This document shows, piece by piece, positions 35,421-44,500 of a stretch of DNA of 64,000 bases. Numbering within the stretch: position 1 is the first letter of the stretch; each line of letters begins with the position of its first letter. Made by a program: the position numbers and the translations under genes. The notes under the pieces were generated by a model that saw only the letters and a list, made by a program, of their open reading frames with translations, was not told the DNA's origin and did not search any database. This DNA comes from Symsagittifera roscoffensis (Eukaryota > Xenacoelomorpha > Acoela > Convolutidae): the NCBI RefSeq assembly GCF_963678635.1, contig NC_087063.1:49985220-50049219 (forward strand), given 5' to 3'.

Positions 35421-38400
35421 CTACAGTTTTTGTCTCCGAGTAGAGCTGTCCTCACATTTTTCTTCTCTAGTCTTCGATCGTGAATTCCTCAGCTCTACCA
35501 GCTTGCTCAGTAGCTCTTTTCTCGCCTTCTCATCCAGGCCCGTTCCTATCAGAAGCGGTTCTCCAAATCTTACGACTGTGTCCCACAGTTCCTCCTTGAA
35601 TTTGTCCAGCGTCGTCTCGCTGCCCACTTCTTGATTGAATTCTTCCAAGAACTCCTGCCAAGCATCGTCCTTCAGTGATCCCAGGAATATGTCCCTGTTC
35701 CCTTCGAAAGTGTTCTTTTCCCTTTCCTCCGAGCTCAAGAGTATCATCCCCATATTGAAGGTCTCACTTGCCAATGGCAATTCCAGATCCTTCCGGGGGG
35801 ACGGAATCAGGGGTGGCGTGGCAGTATCTGCCCAATTCTCCTCGCTCAAGTCTTTCAACAGCTCTTGAGTGGTGAGCTCCTCCCCTGATGGCCCTGGTTC
35901 AGGCGTATTCCCCATTTCCATGTCTTCACCGGCTTCACTGAGAGTTTCATCCATACTCTCTTCTTCTGACTCATGTCTCCTTCTCTCGAGAATTTTCTTA
36001 AATCGGTCCTCGACGGGTCCGCTCCTCTTGTCTCCAGGCGTGTCCACGGACAGTGGTGATGGTGTCGTAGGATCCAGCTTTTTGTATTCCGTCAGTGCTA
36101 CATGCAGTTGACCTGCTGCATCTAGTTCTGTTCCCTCCTGTCTTATTTCCACCTGTTCCAAGCCATAGGGTGCCTTATATTTTCTCGTGGCAAATTTCAT
36201 GTCGTCCAACAATGCGACGTGCCCCTCCATCACGATCATCCTGCCATCATCCCATATGGGTAACATGTTCTCAAGTCCCTCCTTCTCTAGAGTTCTCAAG
36301 ACCTTCCGCACCTCATACCCTGGGGGCTGCGAACCTCTACTCTTTTTCGCTTGCGTCGTCCACGAATTTACCTTTATCTCGCTGGTATGGAAGTAGACCG
36401 CCGCCGTGTAGCCGATGAACAGGGGGTCCCAGCCATCAGTGAAATCCTTCTGCATTTCCTCCGTCGTCATCCTCGCCATTATGGAGGGAACTACCAAGGG
36501 ACTATTCATTCCCAAGGTCATCCTCCTGACTATTGGGAACTCAGGCATGGTGGCTGGGAGGATTTCTTTCTCCATTATGGTCTCCAGCTCCCTCTTCACC
36601 AGTGCGAAGCACTCCTTCCAGGCAGGAATTCTCAAGATTTCTCGTCCGTCCGCCGTCAATGGGTTCAAGTTCCAGAATTTGGGATACATTTCGATGGGAC
36701 CCTCTCGCTTGCCTCCCATTCTACATTGCATTTGCCCCCTGAAGTTGTATACTATTAGCTCGGCATCTTTCACCTTTCCAAAGAGTACCGTGTTGCTCAT
36801 TCGCCCTCTGAGCACCTCCTGCTGACACCAATTTAACGCCGTCCCATCCAGTATACTGATAAGACTCAAGTGCGTTACAGAGTGACGATACGATGTCACC
36901 AGGGGGTCTGGGAACGCGTACGTCACTGCTGGACCATAAATGCAGGTCACCACCTCCTCTAGGCCCCGGATTATCCCCATTGGGTCCGACCTCATTGCCA
37001 GGCATAGGTCCGTCAGCAGAGGCATCCCTCTGTTCGTCTTCTTCCATTCTTCTCTCGAAGTTGGATTCTCATCTTCACCCGTCATGTGCCGATTTTGCAT
37101 CATGAGGTATTGTACTAGCAACGTCTTCAACCCTGCGGCACACTTGTAGGAGCTGGTTTCAATGCTCGTGTGGACTCTCCCCATAGACAGAGGCTCTCCA
37201 TATTCCATTAATCGATGAAACGACACCAATTCCCCATGGGTCAAGAGTACTAGTGCCAGGTACCCATCAACTCGAAGTGTCTCCACTCCCCGACTAAACA
37301 TGTATGCTGGGCCCATGTTGAACAAGTATCTGGGGTAGACCAAATACAGGGCCAAGAGCAGGCTGATGGGCATGCCCAGTATCTCCTGCACGAAGGCTCC
37401 AAAGATAGTCGCCGTGGTACCGAATATTCCTGCCAAGAATTCCTTCTCCCAGCAAGGACTCAAGAACTTGAGAATCTCGTAATCCCTCCTAGTCTTCAAT
37501 TCGCCTTTGGCGTGCTCTCTCCAGAACCCTCCAATCGTCACTTCATTGGCGGCCGAGACAAATCTAGCCACCGTCATGTCTCTTGTTTCGGCCAGCTCCA
37601 GTTGTTTCTCCAGAAAACTCCAGACTTGTTTCACGAGGGGCGGTGCTTCCTCCCTTGTCTTATTCGTGGCGTTCTCCAACCTTGGTGTCAAAAACGGCCA
37701 CCAGCCATTCTCTTGAGTCAAACGATATTTCATCGATTCTAATTGCTTTTCCGTCTCGGCCACACTTCTTCTCTCGTTACTGGGACCTCTAGACCTGCTG
37801 GTGGAGTTTGTGATCTTCACATCCATACTCCGAAACCACAAGCTGGCCGTTAATTTGCTTATCGCCGGGTGATCGTCCCCGATGACTGGGCTGAACTTGA
37901 GTTGCCTGGCAAAGTTCGATATCTCTAGCAAGAGCACCTCGTCTAATACGATCAGGATGTCGGCTAGTCCATAAAAGCCCCTCAGTGCATGAGATATGTC
38001 CGCCCATGCCGCCGCCAATTCTGACTTGCGAAGCCTCAGGTTCGATGGCTCCAACTCCCGATTGGGAGCTGCCATTAGAATCCGCCATTCATTCCCTTCT
38101 GCTATCAGGATCAAGACCGCGTACACGAACTGTAGGGCGGGTGGCATATTCGCGTATCCAGGGGATGTGGTAAACAACACCTTCGTCTTGGACCCGAATC
38201 TCGAGACAACATTCTCTTGCACTTCATTCATCGCCGCAAACAACGCTTGAATGGCTTCCCATATCTTCCTCGATGTCGGAATTTCATCGCCCTTTAGTTG
38301 CTCAAGAAGTCCCATCGCGTGCAGGTGATCATTCATTCCTGCAAACAACAGCAGCTCAGGTTCACAGGGCATCTCCGACTTTATTGCCACCACCAGAGTT

Positions 38401-40436
38401 AACATCTGATTTAATTCAGCTCCTGGCAAAGAGTATATCAAAGTCTCCGGCCAGAACAACTTGGGAGACGTTCCTTCGAAGTCTGATCCCGCCACAATGA
38501 CTACTCTCGCAGCAGCTGGATCTGCTCTATCATAAACTGCCAGGGTTTTGGCCAGCTGGGTACTCCCACAGGGCTTCCCGTACCTGGGATCTTCGGCCAA
38601 TTTCAAGCCTTCGTAAGCGGCATCTGGCAATCCCGTTCCTCCCGGATTGAGTAGCTTGTCTACCACCTTTAACTGTGCCGGGGTTGCCAACCTGATCCTG
38701 GCTATGCTAGTTCGGTGCTTGGGAGGTTCTGCTATAAATCCAGGACTCCCCAGCAGCTTGAGAGGTCTGTAGTTAATGGGTCCCATGATCGCTTTTGTGG
38801 GAATTCCAGTCAGGTCTGTGGTCTCCATCAACTTCGCTCTCGAGAAGTGCGCCTCATGAGCTTTCAACCAGTCCACGCAACGATGCCTATTCAAATCCTC
38901 GTGCGACACTCGTTCAATCCCTAGGGTTTCCGCCAATTCTCGCCTGCATTCCAAACTCTCTAGATCCAGTTCTTTCACCTTCTCAGGATATCTCAAGCGA
39001 GCGGTCCCCATAGACTTCTTTTCCCGTTTGCTCTCCGCCACTACCACTGAGGTTATCGCCGAGCTTGGAGGTGTTGATGACGTCACCTCCTCAGACTCCA
39101 TTGGCGTGGCACTCTGCAATCTGGTCTGGCTGCTCCTTGAACTGTCTCTAGTGTCAACTCTCGGTCCCAAGCGACCAGACAAGGCCCTTGAGGCAAGGAA
39201 TGGTGGGTTCGGAGGTGGTCCTAATGTGAATTGGGCTGTCTCTAGCAGATCCGCCTCTAGCGCGTTTATGTGTTCTTGGAAGACGTCGTTTAGCCACTCT
39301 GCTCCCCTTGGTCTATCAAAATGGATTCCATCACTGGAGGTGTCTTCAGGGAATCCCTCTTTCTCCATGCGCTCTGCCACGTCCAACAGTCTGACAGTGA
39401 GCACACTCTTCCGGTGGATGTCTCTTATCACCTTGTTTAGGTTCCGCACCTTCTCGTTCATCTCCAAGGCGTGCTGATCAAACATCATGTTGTAGGGGAC
39501 AGTACATATCGTCAACAGGATGGGGTCCATCTGAATCCTCAGTTCCTCAAGAAGGCAGCTCACCTTATCGTGCAGCCTTGTTATTTTCCTCGCTTCACCC
39601 CTTGATACATCGTTGGTCCCGACCATCAGGGTCACCGTGTATACTTTGGTCATCCCCAGCATGTCAAGCGTTGCCAACATCTGTGGCGTGGCAGCTCCAG
39701 CGAAACTCAAGATTCCCGTCTGCCAGTGCGATCGGATCCGGGTCAACACCCGCACCAGGCTGTCCCCTACGATTAGGTGAACCGCACCTTCTGGTACCCG
39801 GGGTGGCGCCAAGTACTGCACCCAGGCCGCATCATGAAAGCAGTCTCTCCTAGCTTTCTGCTCCGCACTCCAGTCCAGCCGATTGTGCCTGTGGTACCTC
39901 CCCTCTGTATTCTTCTTATAACTCGAGATCACGACACTCCTAACCGGCTGTTCCCCCCACGTCGGGGGAAGCTCCGGTCTTGCCGAACTCTCACGACTCT
40001 TTTGTCGCAATCTCTCGCCCAGTTCTTTCAGACGCGATGAGCCGCCGCTCACCTGACTGTCACTCGAGGTCGAGGTTGGGGTATATCCCGGCAGCTCCAC
40101 ATCCATCAGTGGGCGTATGGGTTGCGTCTCTAGGCTACGCAAGGAAGACGTTGCGTCATTCGGTATCCAGACTTCCAACCCTTCACTCATGTGTTCTCGG
40201 GCCTCGCGGTCAAGGTTGAACCGTGCTCTTGCTCTGGGGGCCTCATCCACCTCCATACGTGACTCTGGCCTCGAGCTGGTGACCACTCGCTCCTTCGGCC
40301 TGGCTCCCTTCTGTGCATCAAGCTCGCGTTGTCGTTGTTCTATTCTGTCCAATTCCGACCTCAGTTGATCACGATTTGCGGCGTTCTCCCGCACCCTTAA
40401 CTCCTGTTGATGTTCAGCTTTTTGTATCTCAAGCAA
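35421..40436 (-). CDS. Giant element ORF2: SGNH/GDSL hydrolase plus degenerate second SGNH-like domain
   Basis: Open from about 40634 to TAG at 35421; 1671 residues if counted from a TTG at 40436 (first in-frame ATG is near 40256). An N-terminal coiled coil (Arg/Glu/Gln-rich) is followed by a Pro/Ser linker. The SGNH domain, at about residues 215-395, has block I GDS with nucleophile Ser 226 (codons near 39767), GTND at 273-276, and DGIH at 369-372 carrying the catalytic Asp and His. A second region has GSD near residue 649, GMND near 699 and DDH near 854, resembling a decayed SGNH fold. A hydrophobic stretch lies at about 1000-1045; the tail is acidic. SGNH enzymes hydrolyse esters of lipids or sugars; the substrate here is unknown. 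It overlaps the 189-residue ORF upstream in the -1 frame. Confidence 0.85.
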   Translation of the reverse strand: MLEIQKAEHQQELRVRENAANRDQLRSELDRIEQRQRELDAQKGARPKERVVTSSRPESRMEVDEAPRARARFNLDREAREHMSEGLEVWIPNDATSSLRSLETQPIRPLMDVELPGYTPTSTSSDSQVSGGSSRLKELGERLRQKSRESSARPELPPTWGEQPVRSVVISSYKKNTEGRYHRHNRLDWSAEQKARRDCFHDAAWVQYLAPPRVPEGAVHLIVGDSLVRVLTRIRSHWQTGILSFAGAATPQMLATLDMLGMTKVYTVTLMVGTNDVSRGEARKITRLHDKVSCLLEELRIQMDPILLTICTVPYNMMFDQHALEMNEKVRNLNKVIRDIHRKSVLTVRLLDVAERMEKEGFPEDTSSDGIHFDRPRGAEWLNDVFQEHINALEADLLETAQFTLGPPPNPPFLASRALSGRLGPRVDTRDSSRSSQTRLQSATPMESEEVTSSTPPSSAITSVVVAESKREKKSMGTARLRYPEKVKELDLESLECRRELAETLGIERVSHEDLNRHRCVDWLKAHEAHFSRAKLMETTDLTGIPTKAIMGPINYRPLKLLGSPGFIAEPPKHRTSIARIRLATPAQLKVVDKLLNPGGTGLPDAAYEGLKLAEDPRYGKPCGSTQLAKTLAVYDRADPAAARVVIVAGSDFEGTSPKLFWPETLIYSLPGAELNQMLTLVVAIKSEMPCEPELLLFAGMNDHLHAMGLLEQLKGDEIPTSRKIWEAIQALFAAMNEVQENVVSRFGSKTKVLFTTSPGYANMPPALQFVYAVLILIAEGNEWRILMAAPNRELEPSNLRLRKSELAAAWADISHALRGFYGLADILIVLDEVLLLEISNFARQLKFSPVIGDDHPAISKLTASLWFRSMDVKITNSTSRSRGPSNERRSVAETEKQLESMKYRLTQENGWWPFLTPRLENATNKTREEAPPLVKQVWSFLEKQLELAETRDMTVARFVSAANEVTIGGFWREHAKGELKTRRDYEILKFLSPCWEKEFLAGIFGTTATIFGAFVQEILGMPISLLLALYLVYPRYLFNMGPAYMFSRGVETLRVDGYLALVLLTHGELVSFHRLMEYGEPLSMGRVHTSIETSSYKCAAGLKTLLVQYLMMQNRHMTGEDENPTSREEWKKTNRGMPLLTDLCLAMRSDPMGIIRGLEEVVTCIYGPAVTYAFPDPLVTSYRHSVTHLSLISILDGTALNWCQQEVLRGRMSNTVLFGKVKDAELIVYNFRGQMQCRMGGKREGPIEMYPKFWNLNPLTADGREILRIPAWKECFALVKRELETIMEKEILPATMPEFPIVRRMTLGMNSPLVVPSIMARMTTEEMQKDFTDGWDPLFIGYTAAVYFHTSEIKVNSWTTQAKKSRGSQPPGYEVRKVLRTLEKEGLENMLPIWDDGRMIVMEGHVALLDDMKFATRKYKAPYGLEQVEIRQEGTELDAAGQLHVALTEYKKLDPTTPSPLSVDTPGDKRSGPVEDRFKKILERRRHESEEESMDETLSEAGEDMEMGNTPEPGPSGEELTTQELLKDLSEENWADTATPPLIPSPRKDLELPLASETFNMGMILLSSEEREKNTFEGNRDIFLGSLKDDAWQEFLEEFNQEVGSETTLDKFKEELWDTVVRFGEPLLIGTGLDEKARKELLSKLVELRNSRSKTREEKCEDSSTRRQKL

Positions 40437-40438
40437 CC

Positions 40439-41008
40439 TCAGAGCCTGGTCTCGCTCGTTGACCGCCTGGTCCCTTTCCAGCTGAACCTTCTCCCGATCC
40501 AGCTTTGCCTGATCCCGATCGAGGTTCGCCTTATTCCTTCCTTCTGCGTCTTCTCGAGCTCCTTCTTTAGAACACCTAGATCCGGATATGCCTCGGTCGT
40601 CTGTTGCGTTCGTGACATCGATGGCACCCTACTCGAGTTCTGGCTTGTGGATCTTACTGTTGGCCTAGTCGGTAGTGGGAATTCCCCTGCGCCATATTCG
40701 GTATTGTTATTCAGGCCAGGATTCCTTGCCAAGTCAAAACCCCTTACTCCTCCATCCACATTCCAAGACAACCATCTGGTCTGTTCTTGGTTCGATATTC
40801 CCTCGGTGGTGTAGCCGATCATCAAGACAGCCTCCGTTGCAGACTCCCTGCACTCACCCTGGTCCTCCAACTGGAGGATGGCATTCAGCATCACCGCCAT
40901 TCTCTCGTCTATTTGGGTGTAGTCCAAGTCCCTCAGGCGTCTGTACAGCTCATCAAGAGTGGGCTTCTTCAGGGCCGCGGGCACGGATTTCCATAATCGG
41001 TCTGCCAT
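40439..41008 (-). CDS. Giant element small ORF (189 residues), N-terminal part of the SGNH protein
   Basis: ATG at 41008, stop at 40439. The first ~130 residues are helical then Ser/Thr-rich, and no domain is recognised. The last 65 codons overlap the frame of the SGNH ORF, which is open from about 40634. A heptad-like coiled coil begins here (LKKELEKTQKEG) and continues naturally in the other frame (DRDQAKLDREK). This suggests that both are one protein joined by a -1 frameshift near 40535-40560, or that a 1-nt indel has split one gene. No classical slippery heptamer was found. Confidence 0.7.
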   Translation of the reverse strand: MADRLWKSVPAALKKPTLDELYRRLRDLDYTQIDERMAVMLNAILQLEDQGECRESATEAVLMIGYTTEGISNQEQTRWLSWNVDGGVRGFDLARNPGLNNNTEYGAGEFPLPTRPTVRSTSQNSSRVPSMSRTQQTTEAYPDLGVLKKELEKTQKEGIRRTSIGIRQSWIGRRFSWKGTRRSTSETRL

Positions 41009-41527
41009 TCTTCGTGACTTCGGGATGTATACAGGTATGTGTTAACCAGCTCAAGAATTACCTTACCAGCTCAAGAATTAACTTACCAACTCAAGTATTA
41101 CCCAACTCAAGAATTCTCTCGAAATGTTCCCTTGCAAATACTTGCCGTAAGTGCCGATTATCGCGAGTTCAATCAAGGTTTCTCTCTCTGTTTCTCGCTT
41201 GAGTATAGTTGGATTTTCAACTTTGTTTTTCAAACTTGATCTGAAAACAGAAAGCATATTGAAACTTGACATGTCATGTTCCTAACCTAGAGACCCCCCT
41301 TTTACCAGTATGGTTAAAATCTTATCATTTTCATATCACTTAAAACAATTCAATTGGAATTCCCTTAAAAGCATGCAGATTCATTTTATGTTTTAGCACC
41401 GTTAACTCGTTTTAAAATTTAATTGTCATGCCAATCATATCTTAAGATCCCTTTACCTGCGCCGCACCCCAGTACCTAACTCAAGACTCCTTCCTCACAC
41501 CCGACTCGATACCCCCATGTACCCGAC
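41009..41527 (-). other. Spacer between Gag-Pol and the accessory ORFs
   Basis: No ORF of note. At about 41044-41118 four imperfect copies of a ~20-bp unit, (A)CCAGCTCAAGAATTA, lie in tandem. It could hold a promoter, splice acceptor or internal initiation site for the downstream ORFs, which otherwise lie more than 9 kb from the 5' end; none is identifiable by eye. Confidence 0.45.
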
Positions 41528-44500
41528 TCAGGCGATGCTCAAGTAATACTTCTTATGGAGATACACCATTATCTCAGTTTCTGCAAAGACCACATGTAGG
41601 ATAGCGTACAATTCCCTCGGGCTCAGTTTGCCCCTGTTTGGGTCATACACCGGCATTGAGACCTCTGTTATCCCTCTTTCAATCATGAAGTCTCGTAATC
41701 TTGTTAGTGCCAATATCACGTGTTCGGGATCAATTGTGTTCCTGTCATTGACCCTCGTTACTAGGAAGCACAGATATTTGCCCGGGACTTGTGCCACTGA
41801 CGGTGGAAGCGCTGCCATCCCTCCCAGTCCTGGTCTCTGTCTGAACAGAAACTCTACATTCTGGTACTCTCTTTTGAAGTCAGCTTCCAATCTTGATTTG
41901 AAACTCATATCCGCCGTGATGCAGATCACGCTGGTCCTGTTTGACAGGATGAAGTCGCTATCCGTTATCATGATGTTCTCCGAGTATTCATTTGGTATTT
42001 CGAATTTCGTTTTGAAATTCCGACCTATAGTAGGCTCTGGCTCTTCTTCCTCCAGTTCCAATTCACTCGTTTCTCTCACTTCCTTGAGCTTCTTTATCAT
42101 CAAATTTTCGGTGTGGGTAAGTCCTACCCCCACTCCCCGGACAAAAATATTTATCGACGTCCCCGTCGATGTTGTCGGGTTTGAATTGTCCTGAGGAACG
42201 CGTAGTGGCCTGTCCGTTGCCGTCCATCCGAAAAGAGGGTCTTCTGTCTTCATATAATTTGCTGCTGATACATCGACTTGCTGAATGCTTTGTCCTTCGC
42301 GGCTCTCGTCTTTGACATCACGCATCCACTCTAGAATCCTCAAGTTCGTGTTCTCCCTCCTCTCTATCTCACTCTGTTCGAGATCCGTTTCTACTTCTGG
42401 CGTCGAGTAATCATCCTGCGGATAATGACCACCATCATCAATGACCTGCCATTCCTCTCCGGCTTCCAGTTCGCCTGCCTTCAGTAATTCCTCGCCCAAT
42501 TTGTCTGGCTGTATCTTATCGATCAAGAAGTCATCCCCGTACCTGTTGTACCTCATGCCTGTGCGTTTACGATTGCCAGTCCTGGTTTCCGGTGGTGTTG
42601 TTCGATCCGGTTCCATCCATTTCGGCACCTCGTCTTGCTCCGGGTCGTTCCAGTCTTCTTCTACAAATGATCCTGCATCAGACTCCACTCCTATCTTTTC
42701 ATTGTCGTCCAAACTCAAGTTCTCATTACCATCATTTTTCTCTCTAGTGCCTTTCTCATTCACTTCACACGCTGGCTCTACCACCAGGTACTCAAGACCC
42801 TCCATGTCCTTCGGTATGCACCAATCCTCTGGGGACGGGACGTGAGGCTTCAGATTTTCATAATGTGCCGCTCGCCCAGTACTCAAGCGATAGAACCGTC
42901 CTTGTTGATGAACCTCCGTTATCATGAATGGTCCCCTCCACTTCTTGAGTAGTTTCTTTGTTCCCTTGGGCGGTATTACATTTTGGAAGACCCACACGTA
43001 TTGGCCCACTTCATATGGCTTTGCTCTTAATATTTTTTCGTCGTATTTCCTGCGTTGCCTCATTTGCGCTTGCGCCGTGTTCCTCCTGCATAGCTCGTTC
43101 AACTCCTGTTGTCTTTTGATCGCTTCTTTCACGTATGCCTGAGGCGACGTCCTTTTCCCTTCGTATTCCGGGTAAAAGAATGTCAGGGGCATTGCTCTCT
43201 CCCTGCCCGTCAACATCATGAAAGGACTGATGCCCGTAGTTGAGTGCTGTGTACTGTTGTAGGCTCCTACTACCTGTGGCAGGTATTTGTCCCAGTCCGT
43301 CATGTATCTTGAGCAGTACACCCTTAACATGTTGACCAGTGTCCTGTTTTGTCTCTCTACCAACCCATTGGTCTGCGGATGATAGGTCGTCGAGTGTGCT
43401 TGAGCAATGTGCGATCTCTTCATCAATTCTTTTGTCAAGGCCCCCACAAAAGCCTTGCCGTTGTCCGACTGGAAAGTCATTGGACAACCATACCGCGATA
43501 TCCAATGCGTTATCAGATGATCACATGTCTCTTCGGCCGAGGCTGTCTGGCACGGAACCGCTTCTGCCAACTTTGTGAAGTGATCTATTATAACCAGTAT
43601 CTGGTTGTATCCCGACTCTGCCATGCAGATTTTTTGATGGTCTATCTGCACCACTTCATTGAATTCCGAGCTCTCAACGGACTTGAGTGGAAACTTCATC
43701 TTCCTTGGGTCTTTTACCTGGAGACATGCCAGGCAGGCATTCACCCATCTCTCGCAAGCTTTTCTCATTCCTGGCCAGTCAAACCTGTGAAGTATCCTTT
43801 GTTGTACCTTGTCTATCCCCTGGTGGCCCATCTGGTCGTGCGATCTGAAAAGCACCTCCGTCTGGTACAACTGTGGTAGTATGATGAGATTGTGTTTGTG
43901 TAATATCTTTTCTTCATCTCTCCTCTTGCACGCTACCACCCCCTCAGCTGTGTGATAAAGCAAGTCTTTCTTTTCTTTGTAGAACTGGCTCAAGATCTTG
44001 TAGCTGTCTTCCTCAAGTTCCCCCTTCTCCTTGACCCCCGACTGGATCCATTTGGAGAGGTTACTTGTCATTTTGTCATTCTTCTGGGCTCTTATTAGGT
44101 CTGACAGCCTATATCTCGCCTTGACATGCTCCTTTAGCGCCATGATTTGTCCATTCATCTCCCCAGGGTTGTGGATGTCATCACTCAGTTTCACGCATAT
44201 CATCCTTTTCACGATTTTCATATCATCTTCTGGCACCAGATTCGTTCTGATGTTTGAGTTGCATGATAGTTCCCTGAATGGTTTCCTTGCGACCGCCATT
44301 TTCTCAAGTTCCTCACCACCTCGCATCTCCTGTATGTCCATGTTGTATGTTCCTGAAGATGGATCCGTCTGTAACTCCCTGTCGTGGTGCCTTGTCTTCT
44401 CTTCCGCCAGTATCATGCACAGACTGTCTTGGTTTTCGCTGCTCTCATCCGAGTCTTCATCCCACCCTTCACGCTCCCCGGACAATTTTCCTTCTCCGGT

